Shown here piece after piece: positions 9,642 to 19,443 of a stretch of 29,412 bases of DNA. The DNA lies in contig JAHLJZ010000144.1 of the NCBI GenBank assembly GCA_025602915.1, forward strand, positions 1 through 29,412, written 5' to 3'. The notes under the pieces are model-generated. The model had not been told where the DNA came from, made no database searches, and saw only the letters and a program-made list of their open reading frames with translations. The position numbers and the translations under genes were made by a program. Origin of the DNA: Paraphysoderma sedebokerense (lineage: Eukaryota; Blastocladiomycota; Physodermatomycetes; Physodermatales; Physodermataceae). Numbering within the stretch: position 1 is the first letter of the stretch; each line of letters starts with the position of its first letter.

Positions 9642-9985
9642 CTAAGCATCTATTCTTCTTTCGTACACAACGGCGACCCTATTAGAGGTGACCTCAATGG
9701 TAGAGTCACCCGAGACGCCAAATTTTGTTATTCCTAGGTAGCAGTAAGAATTTACGGCGAGGTATAATCGATAGACCATTACAAGAGTTCCGGGCGCGGA
9801 TGTTAATTTTGAAAGATTAGCGTATGAGGCCGCCACGATTGCGCACAGAATTAAAAGAGAGGAATTGCCGCATAGAATGTGTAGCATAAATTTGATGTCC
9901 TTTGCCATAGCATTGTTGGTTTGAATTACTGTCGACTTTGTTGCGCAACATGAGAAGTAAAAATCCACTACAGGTAAAGTATGAT
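9642..9985 (-). pseudogene. 3' fragment of a seven-helix membrane protein gene
   Basis: The minus strand encodes about 100 residues homologous to the last exon of the genes at 16152 and 17748: conserved STVIQTNNAM, VAASYANLSKL, APGTL, YRLYLAVNSYCYLGITKFG and the ending RRIDA. The intron acceptor (TTTACCTGTAG before TGGATTTTT) is preserved, but exons 1 and 2 are absent. About 31 bp are missing near 9946 relative to the 17748 gene, shifting frame at the exon's start. The 3' third matches the 16152 gene and the 5' two thirds match the 17748 gene. The piece is fused upstream to a WD40 repeat fragment. It is a host-gene remnant and probably not functional. Confidence 0.78.
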
Positions 9986-9996
9986 GTCAAAAAATT

Positions 9997-10089
9997 TAGG
10001 TTTCCATCTGGTGAAACAGCGACTGACCTGACCCAATATGAATGACCTCGGAATGTGCTAAGAAGACACTGGGCCGTTGAAGAGCTCAT
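9997..10089 (-). pseudogene. WD40 repeat fragment fused to the 7TM remnant
   Basis: From an ATG at 10089 the minus strand reads through CLLSTFRGHSYWVRSVAVSPDG, a textbook single WD40 unit (GH ... VRSVAVSPDG). The repeat ends abruptly within what aligns as the second intron of the 7TM copy. No further WD40 units were found nearby. Repeats of this near-consensus kind are typical of fungal WD40 proteins, including NLR-like NACHT-WD40 proteins, but one unit cannot identify the donor. It may be a first-exon remnant or a random capture. Confidence 0.6.
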
Positions 10090-10274
10090 TGTGCCAACGA
10101 CATGTATGGAAATTGTACGTCAACTGTTGATTGGTTCGAAAGGAAATTAGACAATGAATGAATTCCATCCATTATTTATGCATTCACAGTATTCAATATA
10201 TTCAATAATAATAGTCATTATGAAATTAACATATAATAGATAAAACGAAACAGAAAGAAATGCGTTTCACCACT

Positions 10275-13200
10275 CTACAGCAACCTCCAATCGTCGACAC
10301 TGGAGTCGATGGTCCCAGTACTGCTGCTGTCTTTGATTTCTCCGTTTGAGCTAATAATTTCCGACTGTGGCGGCTCTGCATCATTTCCTTCCGGATGCAC
10401 TGTTGCTTCAAATTGTGGTCTCTCAGCTCCTTCCGATGTGCGCTTATGCAATCCTACATTTTCGGAAATGCCATTTTGCTTTTTGCCGTTCAAAACGACT
10501 ATCAGCTGTTCAATCACGTTCTCTGTCTCAAAGATTCTTTCGAGGTCATGTGATAATACCTTTAATTCGCGATGGAGTTCCGGATCTCTATACTGACATA
10601 ACTGTAATCTATGATGCACATCTTTTGCTGCTTCAGCTAGGGATTTACGCAAGAAATCAAGAGATATTATGAAACTGTTGATTGACTCTTGGAATGCTTG
10701 AGTAAATTTGATGGATTCAGCGTCGACGTCGCGCAAAACTGATTCCATAGCGCCCCGCGTTCGGATCAAGCATTCTTCAATTTCTTTGGTATAACCTTCG
10801 ACTTTTGTTTTGTGACATCTCCATATCTCTTTCGCTGTAATATACGCCGCCTTCGCGCGAACGAGCTTTTCAACATCAATTATGTGTACGGGATCTTGAG
10901 GATTACTGATTTCGTCCAAGAGAGATAGTTGCAAGGAGGCCAGTTTTCGGGCATCTTTTTGAATGTGCTCCCAATCAAGTTCCAACTAAACAATTTGAGT
11001 TGTATAATGTAAGTCACTGGAGTGAGAAATTTGGATGTCTTTTGTTTACCTTTTTCTCCTGTTGTTGCAAGCTGTTGGAAAGAATAGATTTTTGATCATG
11101 CCAGGACTTTAGTTGAGATCGCAGACCTTTGGTATCACAGTTCTCCAATGTTGGAGACGAGGACTCTTGGTCAAAATGTCGAGTAACCTTCAAATATTCA
11201 TGCACTTCCTTAGAGAATAGGTCTTTCATGCGAATATGATCCATTACGGAGTGGAACTCAAATACAGTTTTATCGATCGCAGTCCAGTCGATTTGAATGT
11301 TGCTCTGGGACTGGGTATAAGCTACTTTAGAGCTCAACTGTATTTGAGGTAACTTTCGGATTTTCTTTTCCAAACAGCTGGTATAAGTAACCATGATCTC
11401 GGCAATGTTCTTTGTGTCAAAGGAGAGCTTTGTTATTCCTAGGACATCGCACGAAAAAGTTAGATTACAACTATTGAAATTTCTGTTCAATATAAAAGGG
11501 ATTACCCACCTTCGTCGAGATCATCATCAAACTCAGTTTCTGTCACGTCGGCTTTAGCTGAATTTATCTCCACCCGGCAGATCTGTAGGGGCTGAAGATA
11601 ATTTTTGAGTAATCATATGTGAGACTTCTTACATCCCTCATACTAAAAACGTAGCAAGAATACCTTTTCAATTTTCCCATTGAGAGATGAGGAGCCATCT
11701 TTCCGATGTCCCTTTATACGTTCTAATTCATGCGTGAATTCAGTGCGAGTCTAAAAAATCGAATTGAAAATTAGCTGAAAATTCTTGAAACATAGTATGA
11801 GAACGACTTTACATTGTCGTAATCGTGTCGCAGAGCAGAAATTTCGCTTGCGTGGCGTTCCTGAGCCTTTTGTAGTTCCTTTAATGCATTTATAACGTCG
11901 GTGGAATCCTAAAGTACATGTGTCGTATTGTGAGATTGAAAATACAGATTTGTTTATGTAATTAATCATCACTAGTCATACCTTTTCGATTTTGCCTTTG
12001 AGGGATGAGATGGCGTCTGTTTGACTCTTCTTTATGAATGCCAATTCACGAGTGAGTTCTGCAATAGCCTGATATATGGAGTCATAATTAGTTATGGTGT
12101 TATTGTTCTTGAAGGGAGAAGTCCAAGATGACTTTACATTGTCGTAATTGCGTCGTAGAGCAGAAATCTCGCTGGCATGATTTCCCTTGACTTCTTGCAG
12201 TCCATTAAACACCTTGCTGATATCGGTGGAAGCCTACAGTACAATGTGTTGTTTCACATAATCAATTTCACATACTTATGCAATGAATTATTCTGTTATC
12301 TCACCATAACTAAATCACGTCTAAGCTCAGCAACGGTGCCTGCTTGAGCTTCAGCTGTGACCTTGAGATCCTGAGTGAGGGACGAAAGAATGTGTACCTT
12401 TCTGCGGAGTTAGATTACGGCCGTCTGGTATAGACATTCATTGGAAAGTATAACCCACTTTGTTGTCTGCATTTTTTAGAGAACCTATAGTTGAATCATG
12501 TCTGCCGTTATCAGCTTCCACCTTGTCAACCGCCTGTGTATGTCCGAATGTTTAAATGAGTTGAAGGGATTGGCGAATTCGAAATGATTGATAAGACAAA
12601 CCTTTCTTATGCGACCAAGCTCATTCCATGCGACATAATTTCGGTACTCTGAGTAGTCCCAAGGTGATAGTCCTTCCAGGTTTTTCAAGTTCGGATCTGC
12701 GCCATATGAGAACAAAATATCAAATCCCTGTTCCTTTATGGCGTTGACCAACTTCTGTTGGTTGCAGCCAGGGCGCTGGGGCTTGATAGTTTTTTCATGG
12801 TCTGTCGACGTAAGCAAAAGTAGCGGAGTGTCCCCGCGGGTATCTTGAACATTTACAATCGCTCCTTTCTCGAGTAGTATTTTTATCTTTTTTACATAAA
12901 GATTTTTGCATGCCAAGTGCAATGGAGTGTATCCATCGCTGTTCTTCAAGTCCATGATTGCGCCTTTCGAGATCAATAACTCCAATATTTCCGTATCCTG
13001 GATCGCAGGCGATATGCAAGCTTGGTGAAGAGCAGTTGTACTATCGACCTGAGTGGTAACCGTTGCACCATAATCGAGTAAAGACTTGACAATACCCAAT
13101 TTTCCCGATTTCATTGCTTCAATTAAAGCGGTAGATGATTCTTCTCTAACATTTGGATTCAAGCCATTCTCCAGAAGTAGTTTCGCGATATCTGAATGCC

Positions 13201-13546
13201 CATTTCTACAGGCTCCGAATAACGGCGACATGGCATTTTTTCCACGGCTATAATTCAACTGTCTTTTCGGAGGGTGAATATATATGTCAGTTAAGTTGTC
13301 TCCGAAATTAGCATGATGGGCATCTTTCGTGAGGAGGTACCGAACTATGTCATCATGCCCGTGTTCGGCTCCTGCCGATAAAGCGTGGCCCAAATCTTGG
13401 TAATTTAGATTTGACTCAGCAATTGCTTTTATCAGAGAACCCAGATCTCCAGTTGCTGCACAATTCGCGGCATGTAAAGCACGGTTGTATCTCTCTTCAG
13501 CTGGATGTGGCCCTGATATTGCCTTTTTCTTGAGAGCTGATTGCAT
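10275..13546 (-). CDS. Ankyrin-repeat and coiled-coil protein, about 886 aa
   Basis: Ten exons join in phase: 12602-13546, 12459-12533, 12305-12397, 12138-12233, 11982-12068, 11813-11908, 11664-11750, 11510-11591 (or from 11582), 11050-11438 and 10275-10985. Exon 1 (315 codons) holds about six ankyrin repeats, e.g. SPLFGACRNGHSDIAKLLLE and DGYTPLHLACKNL. Exons 2-7 are short, all phase 0, and encode heptad-like coiled coil. Exons 4+5 and 6+7 are tandem copies with identical lengths (96 and 87 nt), sharing HASEISALR, YDN and GKIEK. Exons 9-10 encode long amphipathic helices and an acidic, serine-rich tail ending VDDWRLL. No signal peptide or membrane segment. A cytosolic scaffold or adaptor is likely; the partner is unknown. 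The domain order is common, so no orthologue is named. Confidence 0.85.
11664..12233 (-). repeat. Tandem duplication of a two-exon module
   Basis: The unit 11982-12233 (exons 4-5) and the unit 11664-11908 (exons 6-7) have the same exon lengths (96 nt then 87 nt), the same phase, and internal introns that both start GTAAAGTC. The encoded segments align along their whole length: both have STD near the start, then HASEISALR and YDN, then GKIEK at the end. The copies have diverged considerably, so the event is not recent. Confidence 0.85.
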
Positions 13547-14577
13547 TGCTCGAATTCACCAAGCTTCAGATTGTGCCAATGCAACACTCGAATGCAGTGA
13601 AGAAACAGGATGGAACGAGTACTATGAGATTGAGGGAGATATCGTGGCCATCACATGTGCTTCTTTTTGGAGCTGCCTTACTAAAAATAAACCACGCGAA
13701 TGTAACTGATTTAGGAAGTTGGAAATAGTTCTAAAACTGTGGGTGTCAGGCCCAGCCAAAGCGCGCCCGACAATTTTCACGGAGTAATCAGATTGCATTC
13801 TATTCTGGTTCCATATGCAGTCCCTTTATTAAAAGTCGATATCTATTTTACATTCTCAATTCACCATCAATTCCCTGTCAGCAGCACTATCTACATTGCT
13901 TCGGCACGAGAGCGAGATAAATTATGATGATTTTAATTTTTTGATGGAGAGAGGAAGAGTTTATCATGCCGATATCAGGAATTTTCTTCAACGACATCAT
14001 AACTGGTGTGCCGACTGTCGCTAGTAGACCTCCTTGGTCTCCTTTGGTCGGATGGTCCTGACTCCCGAGTCCAATTGTTGTTCTAAAAATTGAAGTTCAG
14101 ATTTTGTACACATGTAGTAAGGGGGAAACCATTAGAGTTGTATTACATATTCCAAGATATAAACATATACAGAACTAAAAGAATAGCATCAGAACACTAA
14201 ATACATCATCAACTGTGTAAGTGGACCCCCTTTCCTAATAGAGGCAAAGAAAATGAATACCTCACGAGTCACAAGTCACACGAAAGCACAACGTCCAAGA
14301 ACATGTCTAGTGTATTCATGGTGACTTTGATTAGTAACAGTGTTCAATACTAGAAGGACTTGATGAGTTCGGAACCTTCCAAAAAGGGGTTTGAAAGGAA
14401 TAGTCACCAAAATGAACGGTCGTTACTACCGAAATTGGTTACGATCACTAAAAGTGGACCACAGCTTCCACAATCAGCAATGGCTTTACGCGCCTAATAT
14501 TATGGGCGACGGGGCGTGTTTGCTCAGTTTATAGGAAATAAAGCGATGGTATCAGCGAAGGTAGGCCGAACCTCAAA
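13547..14577. other. Intergenic region with a decayed partial gene copy
   Basis: The spacer carries the ankyrin-gene promoter on its left. Around 13780-13930 it resembles part of exon 1 of the downstream gene (14650-14800): a 21-bp identical stretch (CTGTCAGCAGCACTATCTAC plus A) sits in similar surroundings, and translation gives FTFSI ... VSSTIY beside FTFPI ... VSSTIY. The resemblance fades on both sides and the frame soon closes, so this is a remnant. From about 13960 to 14577 nothing was recognised. Confidence 0.6.
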
Positions 14578-15457
14578 ATGGCACAACAGTATGTGGTCAC
14601 AGAAATAATTACGAGATTTGCCCAGTTGGAACGATTTTCAATTTTATGCTATAGATTTCATCGAGATAGTCTAAGCGATACCCCTGCGTTGCAATTCGAC
14701 AGCAATTTTACCTTCCCAATAAACTATGAATCCACTGTCAGCAGCACTATCTACAATGCCTATTGGCACGACAGGAATGTAATTAGAGATATTATCATGA
14801 GGAAACTAAATCTTGATGATGGCGTACAAAACGCTCTCACAGCTTTGTTTGACCAGGAGTTCCCTTATGTAACCGGTTCAAATGTACAGCATTCCAGACC
14901 CGGCTTCATTTTTTATTTTATTTTTGAGATGGAAGAGAAGGTTTTACCAAATACGATTATCAGGCAAAATATTTAAAGACGGAACTGCATTCCAGGTTGC
15001 GTGTCATCTGGCGGCCCATTATCTACCTTTAAGTGACCAAGAGGCAAACGGCGAGATGAATAGAACTGAACTCCTCGAAGCCTTCATATCGTGTTTTAAT
15101 CTGTTGCATATGTATCAATTTTATCAACCATCGTTTGATCGACATATCAATGAAAACGATAATGAATTGCAAAATAACCGGATAGATGGGGATGAAAATA
15201 ATCCGTCGCATGGATCGAAGTACGTCGATGGACGTATCAATCAAGACGATAGTCAGTTGCAAAGAAATCAGACAGATGGGGATGAAAATAATCATTCGCA
15301 CGGATCGAAGTACGCGGCATTGATTGAACAAATTCGTTTAGTTAGACGAGAATATATTTCCGCTGCTGACAGCGACGAGAGATTACAACAGACGCTGGAC
15401 GAACTATTAGCAGAGAAACATCAATTGGATGATGTTTTAGGTAATCACGGAAATTGA
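14578..15457 (+). CDS. Unrecognised protein with 30-residue tandem repeat, 263 aa
   Basis: Exon 1 (14578-14875, MAQQYVVTEIITRF) joins to exon 2 (14964-15457) across an 88-nt intron (GTTCAA to ATCAG) that keeps phase and bridges two otherwise separate frames (VTG to KIFKDGTAFQ). Residues about 158-217 are two tandem 30-residue units, each hydrophilic and rich in Asn/Asp, ending DGDENN, then S, H, GSKY. The last about 45 residues form a likely coiled coil (LIEQIRLVRREY to ELLAEKHQL). The N-terminal 150 residues are globular with no family recognised. No signal peptide or membrane helix. AATAAA lies at 15628-15633. The decayed copy upstream suggests a locally duplicating gene. The donor site is non-standard beyond GT, so the junction could be slightly different. 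Confidence 0.62.
15137..15316 (+). repeat. Two tandem 90-bp coding repeats
   Basis: Units 15137-15226 and 15227-15316 align without gaps; the strongest shared run is GATGGGGATGAAAATAAT. They encode the two 30-residue repeats of the 14578-15457 protein. The unit length is a multiple of three, so copy number could change without loss of frame. Confidence 0.85.
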
Positions 15458-15627
15458 ATGTACGGCTAACCTTATTGACCGACGTATGTTACTGATGGGT
15501 GTCCCTTGCGGTTCCGTTGGTTGTGGAAGGATCAGAATTTTAAGTCTTGTTTATCCAGAAGATGAAGGAGAATTGTATCTGAATAATCTTAACAAGAGAT
15601 TGTATGTCTATTCTCTCCACCTTTCAA

Positions 15628-15633
15628 AATAAA
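15628..15633 (+). terminator. Poly(A) signal of the 14578-15457 gene
   Basis: AATAAA about 170 nt after the stop codon, before the duplicated 7TM 3' flank begins. Confidence 0.45.
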
Positions 15634-15795
15634 GTCTAATGGACTACAAAGAATGACGTGAATGATAACAAGGTATCGAGAAAATAAATCGGGAGTGGTG
15701 TATACACTCGTTTTTGCGCTCTTATAACTTGACTTAGCATCGTTGCACCCAAAATGAAACCCTCAGGACCTAAAATAGAGAGGCAATCATTCTTC

Positions 15796-16151
15796 TATAC
15801 TGAGGAATAATTGGCGTGAACATACAAATGAATGTAGTAATAATTGGAACGGAAAAAATTAGTGCGAAAATTGTTTGCGAACACCGAAGGGACGTTCAGG
15901 TCAAGTAGGCAGTACGTTGATGCTTCATTGCAGAGGTACATAAGTCATAACGTTTCGGCTATACAGTAATTGAAATGAACGGAGTAACTCACAAAATTTT
16001 GATAACCATGTGACAGTTTGGAGACATTGAATCGCAAGACAGCGGCTAGATCAAAAAAGGTATCTATTGCTTTCATTTTGTCTTTCTCAGCTGGGCAATG
16101 TTCTGAAACAAGACGACTGTGATACAAGATATTCTAAATTCACACCACACC
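15796..16151. repeat. Duplicated 3' flank, copy 2
   Basis: Counterpart of 9313-9641. It begins with ACTGAGGAATAATTGG, which at copy 1 forms the last codons and stop of the 7571-9324 gene. Here it is not attached to a related open frame. It then runs through the 3' flank into the last codons of the 7TM gene at 16152. The AATAAA of copy 1 is changed to GAAAAA. Confidence 0.8.
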
Positions 16152-17109
16152 CTAAGCATCTATTCTTCTTTCGGACACAACAGCGACACTATTAGAGGTG
16201 ACCCCAGTGGTAGAGTCACCCGAGACGCCAAATTTTGTTATCCCTAGGTAGCAGTAAGAATTTAGGGCGAGATATAATCGGAAGACTGTGTCGAGAGTTT
16301 CCGGCGCGAATTTCATGCTAGACAAGTTGACGTGTGGTGCAGCCAGGAATGGGAAGCTGAGCAAACGACAGAAACTGACGCATAGAATGGTCAGGGTATA
16401 ATTAATATCTTTGACCATAGAAATGTTGGTTTGGATTACAGTCTCCCTTGCCGTTATGAGACAATAAGTGACAGCTGAGTCGAGAGCAACATGAGAAATA
16501 AACATCCACTGTAAATTAAGTCGGATGTAAGCGCGCTTCCTGTCACAATGCCGGCGAGCCATGAAAAGAAAAAGTTTGACTAACCACACAATATACCCAT
16601 ACCTGCGTAAGGTTGTATACAAACCATGGCATAAAAAGGAAATAAGAGAACGCAAAATTGAACCAGTAAATTAAACGAGAAAATTTCTTCAAGTGTCCAT
16701 CAGGAAATAAATGACCTACGAACAAAAAGATAAGAAAGCGTCGTAGATTCCTTCTCATGTAATGTGGACATATTTAATTACCGAATACAGTCAATCTTTC
16801 TTTAATTGCCACAATATGCAGAAAAGAACCAAACGCGAAAGCATAGTGTCTCAACCAGAAAAGTATGAATTTCAATATTGCATTTCCGTTGCTCCCCGAT
16901 TCCAGGAGACTGTGCAAATACCAAGTTTCACATAAGTTGCATATGTCGACGATTAAGAATAATACAGCAACGACGAGAAGAATTTCAACAAAGTCATCTT
17001 TTAGTCCCCGCTGAAAATTGAATGTGTCCTTTCGAGAATAGCCAGCTATCCATACGCAGCTAATCGCAGTACTCATGGGCATAAAACCGAGAGACGCATC
17101 GAAATACAT
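16152..17109 (-). CDS. Seven-helix membrane protein, paralogue 1, 265 aa
   Basis: Three exons join in phase: 16782-17109, 16603-16715 and 16508 down to 16152. About seven hydrophobic segments are visible: FMPMSTAISCVWIAGY; VEILLVVAVLFLIVDIC; KFILFWLRHYAFAFGSF; WFNFAFSYFLFMPWFV; FISHVALDSAVTYCLI; TLTILCVSFCRLLSFPF; FRLYLALNSYCYLGI. Signature shared with the neighbour at 17748: CExWYL ... GNxILKF ... AFGS ... FPDG/YPDG. The ATG at 17109 was chosen because alignment with the paralogue starts there; an in-frame ATG at 17256 would add 49 residues with no counterpart. A GPCR-like plasma-membrane receptor is possible, but no family signature (DRY, NPxxY) is seen. Its 3' half is the mosaic partner of the fragment at 9642. 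Confidence 0.75.
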
Positions 17110-17747
17110 GTTCTTAGGGAACGTTCTCGTTATGGTTGGAATTGGGGTTTTATGTTGAGACGCCGGATTGATAGACAGCAGAGATAAGGACAGAAGTGCC
17201 TTTTCAATTCGAATAACCAATATCATCGAGTTATAATGAAAGAGATTATATCTCAATTAATATCTGCCACTTTTAATATTTAAGGGGAAAAAATAAAGTA
17301 AAAAGGTAAAGTTTGACGAAAGCTTCTTCTATGGAACGAAATTTAAAAGACCTTCAGGTCCTGAATCGAGCCAAGGCTGGCCAATTCGAGAAAGGTGAGA
17401 ATGCACTCGTCCGTGTCGACGTTTAAACATGTTAGACACCAATTATGCATGTCACAACCAGAAAATTACAGTTTTGTGCGGAATAAAAGCACAACAAATT
17501 GATGAGTTCTGTATAATTTTGTCTAGATGGATATTTTAAATTAATTAATTAGGTTAAAGCTGATGTGATTAACCAATTCAAGGTATTAATCAGTGATATT
17601 GAATAAATTAGTGCGAAAATGAATTTTTTAAAATTGATAAACAAAAATTTCTATCACTTTTTTTGTTTTGGTCTTATCTAGGCCATTTATTCTTGCGCAA
17701 AGCTGACGGTGTGATACTATATAATCTAAATTCACAACACGCCACTA
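17110..17747. other. Spacer between the two tandem 7TM paralogues
   Basis: It contains the presumed promoter of the 16152 gene on the left and the 3' flank of the 17748 gene on the right. AATAAA on the minus strand (TTTATT at 17686-17691) lies about 60 nt past the stop of the 17748 gene. Near 17598-17620, AATAAATTAGTGCGAAAAT repeats the element found in both duplicated flanks, showing that this part of the unit was also copied. Nothing else was recognised. Confidence 0.55.
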
Positions 17748-18683
17748 TCAGTATCCACTTTCGGACACAACGGCGACTCTATTAGAAATGCCATCCGTTC
17801 CAGAAATACCGCAAATACCAAATCTAATGGAGTGTATGTAACAGTAGGAATTGACTGCGACGTATAATCGATAGAATAGTTCAAGAGTTCCTGGCGCGAA
17901 TGTTAATTTTGTAAGATTAGCGTATGAGGCAGCCACGACTGCGCACATGATCAGAAGACAGAAATCGAAGCAGAGAATGTTTATCATCATTTTGATACCA
18001 TCTACCATGGCATTGTTAGTTTGAATTACTGTCGACTTTGTTGTGATGAGAGAATAAACGAATGCTGAGTCGAGAGCAACATGGGATATAAAAATCCACT
18101 ACAGGTAAACTACGATGTTAGCCTCTTTGCAACAATTCAGAGAAAGGAACGAAGTCTCTAACTGACCACATAATATACCCATTTCACCCAAAATGCCGTA
18201 TCAATTGGCATAAAGAAAATTCCACCCACCAAAATGTTTGACCAGAATACGGCGGAACAAAATCTCTCCAACTGTCCGTCAGGATATAAATGTCCTTCGT
18301 AAATGTGATAAAAAAATTAGAATACATTCTCGTATGTCAACGTGTTCATATTACTTACCGAAAGTATTCAATGTTTTTTCGGCGTATGTGATATACGATA
18401 ATGAGCCAAATGCGAATGGATAATATCTTAACAGAAAAAACAGGAATTTCAAAATTCCATTCCCTTCACTCCCTGTTTCCGCTAGTCCATTTAAATACCA
18501 ATTTTCACATAAATAGGATATATCACTAATTAGGAAAAGTGCAGCAGCGAATACAAGAGTCTCAATTTTAGCATCTTGTCCCAATCGATTATGAATCCTG
18601 TATTTTTGAAAGTAGGCCACTATCATTAGGAAGCTTGCAGCGGCACTCAAGTACATAAATTCGAGAGATTGTCCGGTGGACAT
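17748..18683 (-). CDS. Seven-helix membrane protein, paralogue 2, 260 aa
   Basis: Exons 18359-18683, 18188-18294 and 17748-18098 join in phase from ATG 18683 (MSTGQSLEFMYLSAAASF). Intron positions and phases match the gene at 16152, as do CENWYLNGLAETG, GNGILKFLFFLLRYY, AFGSLSYI, GHLYPDG, SHVALDSA and VNSYCY. Helices correspond one to one. The donor of intron 2 appears moved: the aligned GT of the sister gene is absent and a GTGAAAT one codon earlier keeps phase. The C-terminal tail (ISGTDGIS ... ESGY) differs from the RRIDA ending of the other two copies. Function unknown; a GPCR-like sensor is an inference from topology only. Confidence 0.75.
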
Positions 18684-19443
18684 AATTTACTCGAGATTAC
18701 TAGGAGAGAAATGGGCGTTTCTGTAACAAGTGCTGGTAGTTAACCTCCTTATCGAGAGAAATAAATAAAACAATGTTATAAGAATGAAATTGCAATAGTG
18801 GAGATTCGACCGTAATCGGCCGATTGAAAATTCCGAACTCTCGAGATGTCTGTTTAAATCTAGAAGTTGCTCGCGGCCCCAATGGGCCTCATGGAGAGTG
18901 AACAACTTGCCTTGATGTTGATAAAAATAATATATCTTGGACAGAACACTTTTAAGGAATTTAGAACCTCGGTGATGAAATGTTAAAACGAACGTATTAT
19001 CAATTTTTTTGACCCAAGGCGACAGGCTAAAATCTAATGTTCATAACGAAAGCGCCGAGTCCTGATTTCCAGGGAAAGAGCACCCTGGATAGCTACATCT
19101 ATATATATTCAAGCGTATTTTAATCGCAGTACTTTGTGTAGAGTAGAAGTATAACAGGATGAGAAAAACGAAAATCAAACTTCGTAATGTAGTACACGTT
19201 CTTGTAGAATGCGATAATTTACGTGTAATTAAATCTGCTCCAACACCCATACTTATTTCAAAGCTTCTTTGTTAATTGCCATTATACCAAAATATATTGT
19301 ATTTTTATTCTTGGGTTTTTATTTCTGAATAGATATATCAATAATAGTCAATAGTTCAACAAGCTTGGATAATTAAGTTGCAGATAATTCAAACAATTCT
19401 TCATGCCACATGAATATCCGACAATAGTATTACAGATATAGAT
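18684..19443. other. Spacer between 7TM genes, no gene recognised
   Basis: Presumed promoter of the 17748 gene on the left. On the right, two minus-strand AATAAA signals (TTTATT at 19304-19309 and 19318-19323) fall 120-140 nt past the stop of the 19444 gene. Short open frames (60-72 codons) show no features. Confidence 0.5.

Noticed and set aside
9313-16500. The duplicated 7TM flanks as ends of a transposon
   Set aside because: The copies are direct, contain gene 3' ends, and show no terminal inverted repeats, target-site duplications or transposase/reverse-transcriptase coding. Segmental duplication explains them.
17110-17256. Upstream ATG at 17256 as start of 7TM paralogue 1
   Set aside because: The extra 49 residues have no counterpart in paralogue 2. 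Alignment of the two begins at the ATG at 17109.
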